This document shows, piece after piece, positions 1 to 8,960 of a stretch of DNA of 64,000 nucleotides. How positions within the stretch are numbered: position 1 is the stretch's first letter; each line of letters opens with the position of its first letter. The notes below the pieces were generated by a model. It was not told the origin of the DNA. It worked only from the letters and a program-made list of their open reading frames with translations, and searched no databases. Origin of the DNA: Acidobacteriaceae bacterium (lineage in GTDB: Bacteria > Acidobacteriota > Terriglobia > Terriglobales > Acidobacteriaceae); the NCBI GenBank assembly GCA_003134655.1, contig PLBY01000152.1:47129-111128 (forward strand), in the 5' to 3' direction. Position numbers and translations under genes: made by a program.

Positions 1-604
1 TGCCGCGCAGAACTCCCTGCAGGCGGGTCTTTTCAAGGATGGCGCCGACGCCGCTGCTCTGATCACTGACCAACAGCACCTGAGATACCGACGGAAACAC
101 GAGAAGAACCTTACCGACGATACCATCGGACGTCATGACGGCCATGTCGCGTTTGATGCCAACGTTCTCCCCCTTATCGATATAGATGATGCGGGAAAGA
201 TCGCTGCCGCTGGACCCAATCACTTGTGCAGCCACGGTCCGGGAGATGAATTGTTCCTTGAAGGCCAGCAGCGTTTGCAGACGCCGTGCCTGGGCAGCGT
301 CTTCGCTGAGGCGCACCTGCTCGATCCGCATCTGCTCGATCTGCTCTTTCAGTTGGCGGTTCTCGGCCCGCACGCCGCGCAGGTAAAAATAGTTATGCCA
401 GATGTTGCCGGTACCGTTCTGGGTCCAGACCAGAATCCGCTCGAAAGGAGTGATGGCGCCGACGCCCCATATGCGGATCAGGCGTGTGTCCTGCACATCG
501 CTGCCGCCGCTGCGTTTCACCTGTATGGCCAGCCCGAGCACTTGCAGAAACAACACTCCTACAAGAATGACCAGGTTGCGGTAGCGGCCGAGTACGGATT
601 CCAT
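1..604 (-). CDS. mreC: Rod shape-determining protein MreC (partial, C-terminus off the left edge)
   Basis: Reading the minus strand from an ATG at 604 gives a protein starting MESVLGRYRNLVILVGVLFL, a short cytoplasmic start followed by one membrane segment. A coiled-coil stretch follows (about residues 70-105, rich in Glu, Gln and Arg), then the start of the beta-rich MreC domain (QVIGSSGSDLSRIIYIDKG). MreC is a periplasmic scaffold that links MreB filaments to the elongasome. About 200 residues are visible; the family usually has 270-350, so the C-terminus lies outside. It lies just downstream of mreB in the usual mreB-mreC order. Identification rests on topology, domain sequence and neighbour. 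Confidence 0.93.
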   Translation of the reverse strand, partial: MESVLGRYRNLVILVGVLFLQVLGLAIQVKRSGGSDVQDTRLIRIWGVGAITPFERILVWTQNGTGNIWHNYFYLRGVRAENRQLKEQIEQMRIEQVRLSEDAAQARRLQTLLAFKEQFISRTVAAQVIGSSGSDLSRIIYIDKGENVGIKRDMAVMTSDGIVGKVLLVFPSVSQVLLVSDQSSGVGAILEKTRLQGVLRG

Positions 605-611
605 AACGTCA

Positions 612-732
612 GTTTCAAAGCTTCAAGGTTTCAAAGTTTCAATGTCCCAAGGAACCAACTGCCAGCTGCGATTTTGAGGAGTTCCTCGCAACCTCAGCAC
701 CTTGAAACCTTGAAACTCTGAAACCTTGAAAC
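612..732. repeat. Inverted repeat of TTTCAA/TTGAAA units between mreB and mreC
   Basis: The left arm (612-642) contains repeats of GTTTCAAAG and CTTCAAGG. The right arm (701-732) contains CTTGAAACC repeats and abuts the mreB stop codon. The arms are complementary over most of their length and could form a long imperfect hairpin in the mreBC message. It may be a transcript stabiliser, attenuator or dispersed repeat. Confidence 0.7.
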
Positions 733-1797
733 CTACTCGATTGAGATCTTTCTCAGCAGCTTGAAGTCGCTGAGCATTTTGCCGGTGCCAAGAACCACGC
801 TGCACAGCGGATCGTCGGCGATGGAAACAGGCAGGCCCGTTTCTTCGCGGATACGCTTGTCGAGGTTCTTGAGGAGCGCGCCGCCTCCGGTGAGGACGAT
901 GCCACGGTCGCTGATGTCGGCGGAGAGCTCGGGAGGCGTCCGCTCGAGGGCGACGCGGATCGCGTTCATGATGGTCGAAACACACTCGCTGAGGGCCTCG
1001 CGGATTTCGCCGTCGTCGACGGTGATCGTCTTGGGCACGCCTTCGATCAGGTTGCGGCCCTTGATTTCCATCGTCATTGGCTTGTCGAGCTGGTGCGCGG
1101 AGCCTATCTCCATCTTGATCTGCTCGGCGGTACGCTCGCCGATCAGCAAGTTATATTTTCGCTTCAGATAATTCATGACGGCTTCGTCCATCTGGTTGCC
1201 GGCCATACGCACGGAACGGGAGTAGACGATGCCACTGAGCGAGATCACTGCGATGTCTGTGGTGCCGCCACCGATGTCGACCACCATGTTGCCGCTGGGT
1301 TCGGTGATGGGAAGGCCGGCGCCGATCGCGGCCACCATGGCCTGCTCGACGAGATGCACTTCGCTCGCCTTGGCGCGATAAGCCGAGTCCATAACCGCGC
1401 GCTTTTCCACTTGCGTGATCTCAGACGGCACGCCAATCACAATGCGCGGATGCACCAGCATCTTGCGGTTGTGCGCCTTCTGGATGAAATAGTTCAACAT
1501 CTTCTCGGTGACTTTGAAGTCGGCGATGACGCCGTCTTTCATGGGCTTGATGGCGACGATGTTGCCGGGCGTCCGGCCCAGCATCTCTTTCGCCTCTTTG
1601 CCGACGGCCTCGACTTCGCCCGTGTTCTTGTTGATGGCGACGATGGAAGGCTCGTTGACGACAATGCCCTTGCCGCGCGCATACACCAGCGTGTTGGCGG
1701 TGCCGAGGTCGATGGCCAGGTCGCTGGAGAAAATGCTGAACAGCGACCGGAGGTTGTGACTGCGCGTCGGGCCTGAATGATATCCGTTGTTTGACAT
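733..1797 (-). CDS. mreB: Rod shape-determining protein MreB
   Basis: This is an actin-like ATPase that forms membrane-associated filaments and guides lateral wall synthesis. The 354-residue product has the phosphate-1 motif AIDLGTANTLVY near residue 30, the phosphate-2 motif VVDIGGGTTDIAVISL near residue 173, and the adenosine motif VLTGGGALLKNL near residue 300. Length is normal apart from an N-terminal extension of about 20 residues before the conserved FSSDLAIDLG. It is followed by mreC after 128 bp. The ATG at 1797 lacks a strong ribosome site, and a start a few codons later is possible. The family assignment is certain. Confidence 0.98.
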   Translation of the reverse strand: MSNNGYHSGPTRSHNLRSLFSIFSSDLAIDLGTANTLVYARGKGIVVNEPSIVAINKNTGEVEAVGKEAKEMLGRTPGNIVAIKPMKDGVIADFKVTEKMLNYFIQKAHNRKMLVHPRIVIGVPSEITQVEKRAVMDSAYRAKASEVHLVEQAMVAAIGAGLPITEPSGNMVVDIGGGTTDIAVISLSGIVYSRSVRMAGNQMDEAVMNYLKRKYNLLIGERTAEQIKMEIGSAHQLDKPMTMEIKGRNLIEGVPKTITVDDGEIREALSECVSTIMNAIRVALERTPPELSADISDRGIVLTGGGALLKNLDKRIREETGLPVSIADDPLCSVVLGTGKMLSDFKLLRKISIE

Positions 1798-1971
1798 GAC
1801 GAAATGTTCCCGCGTCTTTCTACGTGCTGCTTTGCCGGGAGTCTCCCGGTGTCTTCCTTTTTTCTCTCAGGGTGCTGGCTATCTTCATTCTACGAGATGC
1901 CCGGCAACCGTGCTCAAATCGAAAGTTCGCTATCCCAAAGGTCGCAACCCAAAGTCTGGCAGTGATGGCCC

Positions 1972-3258
1972 CTACTGAATAATGATCTTCTTCTGCTGCG
2001 TATTCACTCCGCCCTGCGCGGTTTGCGCCGTCACCGTGATCACCGCTTCCCCGGTCGGCAACGGCGGCGTGAAGTAATGAAACTGGCCATCTGTGCCGAT
2101 TATCGGAACCTCACTGCCGTTCACCATGACTCGCGCTCCGGTCTGAGTCTTGCCTGTCACTTCAATGACGTGTCCATGCTGAATAAACGGATCCAGATCC
2201 AATTCGATGGCCTCGGTCTCCTTGCCTTTGGAAATGATGGTGAAGCGGTTCTTCTCGCTCTCCACCGATTCTTTCCCGGCTGTGTCGTACGACTGGACCA
2301 TCCAGTAATAGGCGCCTTCGCCGAGGCTGGTGACGGTTACCGCCGCTGTATTAACCTTCTTGTCAACGAGTGTAGAAGAAAAATAAGGATTGCGGGAGAT
2401 GCGCAGGCGGTAACCAACTGCATTCGCCATCGGGGTCCAGGAGAATTCCACGTCCTTGGTTGCCTCGCCCGCGGAAAACAGCGGCGCCATGTTGGCGGGA
2501 GCGATGGGCGTGGGAGGTCCAATTTCTTTAGCCTTCTCCAGATGCGACTGTTGCCCCTGGAAGGTCACCTTTTCCCAGTTGGCGAGTTTCACGGTTTCGC
2601 CATTGCGGCTGACCTCGCCTGTACCTTTCTTCATCAGGATTTCGTGCTGATCGGCCTTGGGATCGTTATGCACCTGCGCCGCTGACTCCGGCGACAGCGA
2701 AGCCGTGGCGCCCGCCACAATCACCTGCGATTTCGAACCTTGGCTGTAGGTCGCAGTCGAGAGATCAACCGTTCCGGTGCTGACGGCTACGGCCACGTTG
2801 GTCTGCTGCTGGTCGTTGGCCGAGTTCTCTTCGATCACGATTAGCGAATCCTGTTTCACGGTGTAGCTCGTGCCGTCATTGAAGACGACCTTGGCCATGC
2901 CTTCCGAGCCGGTCTGGACGACATCGCCCTTTTCCAGAGGGATGCTGTAGTCGCCGGTGACCCAGCTATTGCCGTTGCTCTTCTTGACGCGCACGGTGCC
3001 ATCGAGAGCGGTGAAGTGCGCCTGCTGGGCCGTCGAGGTTCCCGGTCCAGTTGCCGGAGCCATGCCCGCAATATGGTCCAGCAACTTGCCGACTACATTC
3101 CCGCCAGCCTTGACCGTGTTCTCGGTGAATTGTGGGAAGGTGAAACGCACGACAAAATAGAAGATGACCGCGCCGGCCATGATCAGCAGGGCGACACTGC
3201 GGTAGGTGATGGTGGTCCACGCAACGTGGATCCCCGGTTTGCGGTTATCGGAAGACAC
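1972..3258 (-). CDS. FecR-domain membrane-anchored protein
   Basis: I chose the GTG at 3258. A TTG at 3324 would add 22 residues. After a short N-terminus there is one membrane helix (SVALLIMAGAVIFYFVV), then a FecR-like beta domain (GDVVQTGSEGMAKVVFNDGT), then a fibronectin-like segment (EFSWTPMANAVGYRLRIS) and a C-terminal beta-sandwich of glucodextranase-like type (VIEVTGKTQTGARVMVNG). FecR domains of this kind outside iron-sigma systems are common in Acidobacteriota and Deltaproteobacteria and often have surface-binding or signalling roles. No sigma factor is adjacent, so an iron-signalling role is not supported. The gene lies upstream of mreB on the same strand with a 174-bp gap. Confidence 0.7.
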   Translation of the reverse strand: MSSDNRKPGIHVAWTTITYRSVALLIMAGAVIFYFVVRFTFPQFTENTVKAGGNVVGKLLDHIAGMAPATGPGTSTAQQAHFTALDGTVRVKKSNGNSWVTGDYSIPLEKGDVVQTGSEGMAKVVFNDGTSYTVKQDSLIVIEENSANDQQQTNVAVAVSTGTVDLSTATYSQGSKSQVIVAGATASLSPESAAQVHNDPKADQHEILMKKGTGEVSRNGETVKLANWEKVTFQGQQSHLEKAKEIGPPTPIAPANMAPLFSAGEATKDVEFSWTPMANAVGYRLRISRNPYFSSTLVDKKVNTAAVTVTSLGEGAYYWMVQSYDTAGKESVESEKNRFTIISKGKETEAIELDLDPFIQHGHVIEVTGKTQTGARVMVNGSEVPIIGTDGQFHYFTPPLPTGEAVITVTAQTAQGGVNTQQKKIIIQ

Positions 3259-3464
3259 TTGGGATCGAAAAACCTCGCTAAACCTTTGCAAATATGCGAT
3301 AAAGAGCAACGTTAGCACAAGCAAAACGGAGGAAAGAACAGGTAATCAGTTTGAGACGTTACCGAAGTGCCGGAGCCTCTGCCGGGTGTCACTGCGGGGA
3401 AGTCGGAGAGAAGTGATTGGGCGCACCTGAAACTGCCCGGGGAATCAGCTATTCTTAGTTTCCC

Positions 3465-5069
3465 ATGGCCGCCCATCCCCCGGCACTCTTGGCTCCCGAC
3501 CGCAACCAGCAATCTTTCCTCGCTTCGGGCATGGCTGTGATCTGGGCAATCGCCTTGGCCAAGCTGGTCTTCCACATTTATTTCAACAACCGCTACGGAT
3601 ATTTTCGCGACGAGTTCGACTATATGTCGTGCGGCGACCATCTGCAGTGGGGATATGTCGACCAACCTCCGCTCATTCCTTTTCTGATCCACATCTGCCG
3701 CGCTGTGCTGGGAGACTCGCTGCGAAGCATTCGCTTCATCCCTGCCTTGGCGTCCTCCTTGCTTGTCGTCCAGACCGCTGTCCTCGCTCGCGAGATGGGA
3801 GGACGCCGCTACGCCGTGCTGCTCAGTGCCGTCTGCGCCGTCATCGTGCCGCAGTATCTTTCCAACGGCAGCTTGCTCGGCACAAATTGTCTTGAGCCCA
3901 ACCTGTGGATGGGCTGCGCCTACTTCGCCATCCTGGCCATCAAGCAAGACAATCCCCGCTACTGGCTGTGGTTCGGCGTGTGCGCCGGTGTCGGACTCGA
4001 AAACAAGTACACCATCGCCATCTTCGGCCTGGGAATTGTCGTGGGCCTGTTGCTCACCGAGCAGCGCCGCGAATTCCTGAACAAGTGGATATGGCTGGGA
4101 GGACTCGCCGCGTTTCTGATTTTTCTGCCCAATCTGCTATGGAACATTCACTACGACTGGCCGTTCGTGCAGTTGATGCACGCCATCCGGTCCGAAGGGC
4201 GCGACGTTGTGTGGGGGCCCGCTCAATTCTTCTTTCAGCAGGTGCTGGTCACCAATCCTTTGGTCGCGCCCCTCTGGCTGGGCGGGCTGTTCGCCCTGCT
4301 ATTCTCCGCGCGGCTCCGGCCGTATCGGCTGCTGGCTTGGAGCTATCTGGTTACCTATACCATCTTGTTCCTGCTTCACGGGAAGAATTACTATCTGGCT
4401 CCGATTTACCCGATGTTGCTGGCAGCGGGAGCAGTGGCATTTGAACATTGGCTGGATCGTCCTGAACTGGACCGTCGGGAAAGCGCGAAGCCGCGCCTCC
4501 AGTGGTTGAAGCCAACTATTGTGATCGTCCTGCTGGCCAGTGGAATCCACCTTATGCCAATCGTTGTTCCGGTTCTCTCGCCGGACCATTTCCTGACCTA
4601 TACGAAGACTCTTCCGTTCAAGCTCCCGGTGAATGAGTACTCCCATGCGCGCGCGGCGCTGCCACAGTGGTACTCCGACCAGTTTGGCTGGAAGGAGATT
4701 GCGGACGAGGCCGAGGTGGCGTGGAACCGCATCCCAGTCGACCAGCGATCTGACTGCGCCATCTTCGCGCAAGACTATGGCCAGGCGGGGGCCATCGACT
4801 TCTTTGGCCGGGCGCACGGCTTGCCTCCCGCTCTCAGCGGCGACCGCACATATTTTCTCTGGGGACCGCGCGGGTATTCCGGCAATTGCATGATCGTGCT
4901 CGGCGACAGAAGAGAACGTCTGGAGCAGCTTTTCGAACAGGTCGAATATATTGGCACGTCAGCCGACAATCCGTGGGCGTTGGAGTCGCAGATCGGCGTC
5001 TACATCTGCAAAGGCGCAAAGTTCGGGACACTGACTCAGATCTGGCCGCAATTGAAACGTTGGCGGTAG
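3465..5069 (+). CDS. GT39-like integral membrane glycosyltransferase (ArnT/PMT family)
   Basis: The 534-residue protein has about ten hydrophobic segments. The first extracytoplasmic loop carries the family signature RDEFDYMSCGDHLQWGYVDQ, where the acidic pair RDE is the catalytic position in ArnT and protein O-mannosyltransferases. Such enzymes take a polyprenyl-phosphate sugar and glycosylate a lipid or protein on the outer face of the membrane. The soluble C-terminal third (about residues 380-534) fits the family's periplasmic domain. No donor-synthesis gene is adjacent, so the acceptor is unknown. It is divergent from the FecR gene. Confidence 0.85.
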   Translation: MAAHPPALLAPDRNQQSFLASGMAVIWAIALAKLVFHIYFNNRYGYFRDEFDYMSCGDHLQWGYVDQPPLIPFLIHICRAVLGDSLRSIRFIPALASSLLVVQTAVLAREMGGRRYAVLLSAVCAVIVPQYLSNGSLLGTNCLEPNLWMGCAYFAILAIKQDNPRYWLWFGVCAGVGLENKYTIAIFGLGIVVGLLLTEQRREFLNKWIWLGGLAAFLIFLPNLLWNIHYDWPFVQLMHAIRSEGRDVVWGPAQFFFQQVLVTNPLVAPLWLGGLFALLFSARLRPYRLLAWSYLVTYTILFLLHGKNYYLAPIYPMLLAAGAVAFEHWLDRPELDRRESAKPRLQWLKPTIVIVLLASGIHLMPIVVPVLSPDHFLTYTKTLPFKLPVNEYSHARAALPQWYSDQFGWKEIADEAEVAWNRIPVDQRSDCAIFAQDYGQAGAIDFFGRAHGLPPALSGDRTYFLWGPRGYSGNCMIVLGDRRERLEQLFEQVEYIGTSADNPWALESQIGVYICKGAKFGTLTQIWPQLKRWR

Positions 5070-5156
5070 GTTGTCGAACCTCTCTTGCCGCACCTTCCTT
5101 GCGGGTTGTAGCATCAATTGTTTGGGCCTTCATATTCAGAAACCCTAGGAGACATC

Positions 5157-6692
5157 ATGGCAACCGATACTTTGACCAGTCCAGCCACGCTCAACTACGG
5201 CAAGACCAAGGTTTTCAAGAATTTCATTGACGGCGAATGGGTCGAGGCCTCGACCGGAGAGACGTTCGAGAACCGCAATCCCGCCGACACCCGCGACCTG
5301 GTCGGCATCTTCCAGAAATCCGCCAAGGCTGACGTGGACTCTGCCGTCGCTGCCGCCAAGCGCGCCTTCACGAAGTGGCGACTCGTGCCCGCCCCGCGCC
5401 GCGCCGAGGTTGTTTTCCGCGCCGCTGAGATTTTGATTGAGCGCAAGGAAGATTATGCGCGAGAAATGACCCGCGAAATGGGCAAGGTGCTGGCCGAGAC
5501 GCGCGGCGACGTGCAGGAAGCCATTGACGCCGCGTACTACAACGCTGGCGAAGGCCGCCGGTTGTTTGGTCCGACTGTGCCCTCAGAAATGCCCAACAAG
5601 TTCGCCATGGCCGTACGGCAGCCCATTGGCGTGTGCGGCATGATCACGCCATGGAACTTCCCGATGGCGATTTCGTCTTGGAAGCTTCTGCCGGCCATTG
5701 TCTGCGGCAACACCTGCGTCATCAAGCCCGCGCAGGACACTCCGCTCTCGACCTTTAATCTGGTTCGCGCACTCTCCGACGCGGGCCTGCCTAAGGGCGT
5801 CATCAACATCGTGAGCGGATTCGGGGCGGACGTAGGGACTCCGATCGCCGAGCATGCCGACGTTCGCGCGGTTTCACTCACGGGATCGTCCGCGGTGGGC
5901 CGCATTATCGGCGGCATCGCGGCCAAGAGCTTCAAGCATTGCTCGCTCGAGTTGGGAGGCAAGAATCCCATGATCGTACTCGACGACGCCAACCTCGATC
6001 TGGCCATCGAAGGCGGGCTCTGGGGAGCGTTCGGAACCACCGGCCAGCGCTGCACAGCGACCAGCCGCATGATCGTGCAGAAGGGCGTGTATCGGGAATT
6101 CGTCGAGCGCCTGGTCGAGCGCGCGAAGAAGCTGAAGGTAGGCAACGGTCTCGATGAAACCGTCCAGATGGGACCAGCCGTCAACGAGAAGCAACTGCAG
6201 ACCGATCTAAGCTACGTCGACATCGGCAAGAACGAAGGCGCGAAGCTGGTTTGCGGCGGCAACCGTCTCGATCAGGGCGACTACCAGTATGGTTGGTTCA
6301 TGGAGCCAACGGTCTTTACCGACGTCGATCCTAAGATGCGCATCGCGCAGGAAGAAATCTTCGGGCCCGTGGTCTCGATCATTCCTTGCGACGATCTCGA
6401 AGACGCCATTGAAATCGCGAACGGGATCGAGTACGGCTTGTCGTCCGCGCTCTACACCAAGGATGTTAATAAGGCGTTCTCAGCGATCCGTGATCTGTAC
6501 GCCGGCATTACCTACATCAACGCGCCGACGATCGGCGCCGAGGTGCACCTGCCCTTTGGCGGCACCAAGGCTACGGGCAACGGTCATCGCGAGGGCGGGA
6601 TCGGCGCGGTCGACTTCTACACGGAGTGGAAGTCGGTTTACGTCGACTATTCGGACAAACTGCAGAAGGCCCAGATTGATCGGGAGGACTGA
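5157..6692 (+). CDS. NAD(P)-dependent aldehyde dehydrogenase, semialdehyde-type
   Basis: An AGGAG at 5147-5151 sits five bases before the ATG at 5157 and fixes this start (511 residues), in preference to an in-frame ATG upstream. Catalytic Cys299 lies in TTGQRCTATSR, the general base Glu265 in LELGGKNP, and the Asn of PWNFPMA is present. Overall sequence resembles the alpha-ketoglutarate or aminoadipate semialdehyde dehydrogenase branch, but substrate cannot be read from sequence alone. It is monocistronic, with a clean hairpin 9 bases after the stop. Confidence 0.92.
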   Translation: MATDTLTSPATLNYGKTKVFKNFIDGEWVEASTGETFENRNPADTRDLVGIFQKSAKADVDSAVAAAKRAFTKWRLVPAPRRAEVVFRAAEILIERKEDYAREMTREMGKVLAETRGDVQEAIDAAYYNAGEGRRLFGPTVPSEMPNKFAMAVRQPIGVCGMITPWNFPMAISSWKLLPAIVCGNTCVIKPAQDTPLSTFNLVRALSDAGLPKGVINIVSGFGADVGTPIAEHADVRAVSLTGSSAVGRIIGGIAAKSFKHCSLELGGKNPMIVLDDANLDLAIEGGLWGAFGTTGQRCTATSRMIVQKGVYREFVERLVERAKKLKVGNGLDETVQMGPAVNEKQLQTDLSYVDIGKNEGAKLVCGGNRLDQGDYQYGWFMEPTVFTDVDPKMRIAQEEIFGPVVSIIPCDDLEDAIEIANGIEYGLSSALYTKDVNKAFSAIRDLYAGITYINAPTIGAEVHLPFGGTKATGNGHREGGIGAVDFYTEWKSVYVDYSDKLQKAQIDRED

Positions 6693-6700
6693 GTTTAGCC

Positions 6701-6733
6701 ATCAGCCGTCAGCAATCGGTTCTGACGGCTGAT
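6701..6733 (+). terminator. Hairpin terminator after aldehyde dehydrogenase
   Basis: A perfect 12-bp stem, ATCAGCCGTCAG (6701-6712) and CTGACGGCTGAT (6722-6733), with a 9-base loop, is followed by TCTCTTTCCC. It sits 9 bases past the stop. The T-tract is weak, so it may instead be a dispersed palindrome acting as a transcript end. Confidence 0.6.
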
Positions 6734-6888
6734 TCTCTTTCCCGACGTCGTTTTCCCCGCGAATCCAATGTGCTGCGGAGTTGCTTTCCCTGAGTACCTC
6801 GGTAATCTTGTTCACCCCTTGCTGACAACCTACCTTAGCCCCATGAGGCTTCCCTCCAGGTCTCAACTCTTGCCTTTGGGGTCGTCTT

Positions 6889-7266
6889 GTGATGGATCGT
6901 CAATTTCGCACCGTTCGGAGTCTTAGCGTCAGGAACCGGCTCTGCCTTGCCGCCCTGGCCGTGCTCGGACTAATGGCCGTTTTCACTCCGCGTCTTTTGG
7001 CCCAGGACACGGCCAAGACACACCGCAAGGTTCTGGTGATGACGGAGCCCGACTATCCGTATGTCCTCAGGAACGGTCACTTCGAAGGACAGGTTCGCCT
7101 GGCGGCGACCGTGCTTCCGAACGGGACCGTTTCGAAGGTTGAGTGCAAGGGCGGCAACCCTATGTTGGCCCAGTATGCCTCACAGGCCGTGATGCATTGG
7201 AAATACGCACCCGGCCCAGCCCAAACGGTTGAGGAAGCCGTGTTCACATTCAACGCTACCAAGTAA
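6889..7266 (+). CDS. Small exported TonB C-terminal-domain protein
   Basis: The 125-residue product starts at a GTG, or at the ATG that directly follows. It has a signal peptide (about residues 16-38, ending RLLAQ) and one compact domain with the TonB C-terminal pattern: YPYVLRNGHFEGQVRLAATV, then LPNGTVSKVECKGGNPML, then a final strand AVMHWKYAPGP. Isolated TonB-C domains of this size are frequent in Acidobacteriota as periplasmic proteins. It lacks a membrane anchor and proline-rich spacer, so it cannot act as a classical TonB. Partner unknown. Confidence 0.75.
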   Translation: MMDRQFRTVRSLSVRNRLCLAALAVLGLMAVFTPRLLAQDTAKTHRKVLVMTEPDYPYVLRNGHFEGQVRLAATVLPNGTVSKVECKGGNPMLAQYASQAVMHWKYAPGPAQTVEEAVFTFNATK

Positions 7267-7405
7267 GTCTTCCCGCTCTTCAGTCTTGCCGCCCCTCGTT
7301 CGCAACTGGCGGGACCGGGCGCAGATTTCTGCGCTCTAGCGCGTCCCGTGCATTTAGAATTTCTCTTGAGCCGCGGCCCGGAACCTTCGCCGTGGCGAGG
7401 CTTCC

Positions 7406-8620
7406 ATGACTCCCATCAGCCAAGCTCACGAGATTGCTGCCGCCTCCCGCCTCGATAACGTCCGCTACGCCATCCGCGACCTGGCCTGTGTCGCCGATGA
7501 AGTTGTGAAGCAAGGACACAAGGTCCTGCCGCTCAACGTTGGCGATCCACTGAACTTCGATTTCCAGACGCCGCCGCACATCATTGAGGCCGTGTACAAG
7601 GCGATGCGCGACGGCAAGAACGGATACGCACCGTCGCCTGGCATCCCGGAGGCAGTCGAGGCCATTCGGGGCGAGGCCGGGCGCAAGGGGATCACAACGG
7701 TCCGTGATATTTTCGTCACGGCTGGAGTGAGCGAGACCGTCGATCTTTGTCTCTCTGCTCTGGTCAATTCCGGCGAGAACGTTCTGACTCCCAGCCCGGA
7801 CTATCCGCTATATTCGGCGGTGCTGTGCAAGCTGGGCATCGGGCTTAATGCTTACGACCTGAACGAGGACGACGCGTGGCAGCCGGACCTGGCCGACATT
7901 GAACGCAAGCTGACGCCGCGAACCCGCGGCATCGTTCTGATTAACCCCAACAACCCTACGGGATCGCTGTGCTCCCGGCAGATGCTGGAGCAAGTCGCCG
8001 AACTCGCGCGCCGTCACAACCTGATCGTCTTTTCGGACGAAATTTACGACAAGCTGATTCTCGACGGCACGCCGCACATCGCGTTCGCCTCAGTCGCGCC
8101 CGACGTCCCTTGCGTGACCTTCGGCGGCATGTCGAAGAACTACCTCGTCCCGGGATGGCGCATCGGATGGGGCATCGTTTCTGGTGACTCTACTGCGGTG
8201 AAGACTTACACAGAGGGCGTGCACCGCCTGCTGCGGGCACGCCTGTGCGCCAACCATCCCGAGCAATTCGCGATCAAGCCTGCCCTGGAGGGGCCGCAGG
8301 ATCATCTCGTCGAGGTCCAGCGCAAACTGCGCTCCCGCCGCGATCTTACGCAGAAATGGTGCGAAGCAACGCCGCGGGTGAGTTGCGTGGCGCCTCGAGG
8401 TGCGTTCTATGCGTATCCGCGCATTGACATTCCGGAGAGCGACGAGATCTTCGTGAAAGAACTCATCCGTCAGAAGCACGTCATGGTCGTGCATGGCTCC
8501 GGCTTCGGCCAAAAAACCGGCACGCAGCATTTCCGGATCGTGTTCCTGCCGGATGAAGCAACGCTGACGAAGGCGTATGCGGGAATTGCGGAGTTCATTC
8601 GGGAGCGCTACGGGAACTAA
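7406..8620 (+). CDS. PLP-dependent aminotransferase, class I/II (AlaA/AspC-like)
   Basis: This 404-residue fold-type I aminotransferase has the PLP Schiff-base lysine Lys244 in SKNYLVPGWRIGW, the cofactor-binding NPNNPTG motif (181-187), the Asp/Tyr pair of SDEIYDKL (210-217), and the carboxylate-binding Arg of HFRIVFLP near the C-terminus. The closest pattern is the alanine/glutamate-pyruvate aminotransferase AlaA group, which links alanine, pyruvate and glutamate pools. Substrate assignment is inferred. The gene stands alone. Confidence 0.9.
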   Translation: MTPISQAHEIAAASRLDNVRYAIRDLACVADEVVKQGHKVLPLNVGDPLNFDFQTPPHIIEAVYKAMRDGKNGYAPSPGIPEAVEAIRGEAGRKGITTVRDIFVTAGVSETVDLCLSALVNSGENVLTPSPDYPLYSAVLCKLGIGLNAYDLNEDDAWQPDLADIERKLTPRTRGIVLINPNNPTGSLCSRQMLEQVAELARRHNLIVFSDEIYDKLILDGTPHIAFASVAPDVPCVTFGGMSKNYLVPGWRIGWGIVSGDSTAVKTYTEGVHRLLRARLCANHPEQFAIKPALEGPQDHLVEVQRKLRSRRDLTQKWCEATPRVSCVAPRGAFYAYPRIDIPESDEIFVKELIRQKHVMVVHGSGFGQKTGTQHFRIVFLPDEATLTKAYAGIAEFIRERYGN

Positions 8621-8631
8621 TTCACCGCCCA

Positions 8632-8730
8632 ATGAAAATCGAAGAGACCGAACAACTGACGACCGATTTCGATTGGTTCGAGTTAGATGACTATGGTATC
8701 ATGACCATGATCGAAAGGATATCCCAATGA
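8632..8730 (+). CDS. Possible 32-residue leader ORF before the toxin-antitoxin genes
   Basis: An ATG at 8632 opens a 32-codon frame (MKIEETEQLTTDFDWFELDD...) whose TGA at 8728-8730 overlaps the antitoxin ATG at 8727 as ATGA. No clear ribosome site precedes it. Its span includes the palindromic operator candidate at 8698-8711. It could be a remnant of an upstream antitoxin-like gene, a coupling leader, or chance. Weak support. Confidence 0.25.
   Translation: MKIEETEQLTTDFDWFELDDYGIMTMIERISQ
8698..8711. promoter_or_regulatory. Palindromic operator candidate of the Phd/VapC operon
   Basis: ATCATG-AC-CATGAT is a perfect 6-bp dyad 15 bases before the antitoxin start. Phd/VapB antitoxins usually repress their own operon by binding such palindromes. 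The ribosome site AAAGGA (8714-8719) follows directly, so bound antitoxin could also block transcription start. Confidence 0.5.
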
Positions 8731-8960
8731 AGACGATGGCGGCAGGCGAGTTCAAGGTTCATTGCCTGGCTGTGATGGACGAAGTTCAGTCCAAGCGCGA
8801 AGCGGTCATCATTACCAAGCGCGGCAAACCGGTCGCCAAGCTCGTCCCGGTCGACATCAAAAAAGACGACATCTATGGCTTTTTCGTGGGGAAGGGCACC
8901 ATCAAAGGCGACATCGTTGCCCCCGCGTTCACTCCTGAAGAGTGGGGTGATCTTTATTGA
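8727..8960 (+). CDS. Type II antitoxin, Phd/YefM family
   Basis: The 77-residue protein begins MKTMAAGEFKVHCLAVMDEV and continues EAVIITKRGKPVAKLVPV, the standard Phd/YefM N-terminal dimerisation and DNA-binding fold. The C-terminal tail (about residues 50-77) is the expected toxin-wrapping segment. An AAAGGA ribosome site lies 7 bases upstream of the ATG. The stop overlaps the start of the next gene (ATTGA), as is usual for antitoxin-toxin pairs. Confidence 0.9.
   Translation: MKTMAAGEFKVHCLAVMDEVQSKREAVIITKRGKPVAKLVPVDIKKDDIYGFFVGKGTIKGDIVAPAFTPEEWGDLY

Noticed and set aside
1972..3258. FecR-type iron-uptake sigma-factor regulator
   Set aside because: No sigma factor or TonB-dependent receptor gene is adjacent; the protein has extra beta domains instead.
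5118..5156. Upstream ATG extension of the first aldehyde dehydrogenase
   Set aside because: The AGGAG site sits five bases before the ATG at 5157, and the extra 13 residues do not fit the family.
6889..7266. Complete TonB energy-transducing protein
   Set aside because: It has no membrane anchor or proline-rich spacer, only a signal peptide and a C-terminal domain.
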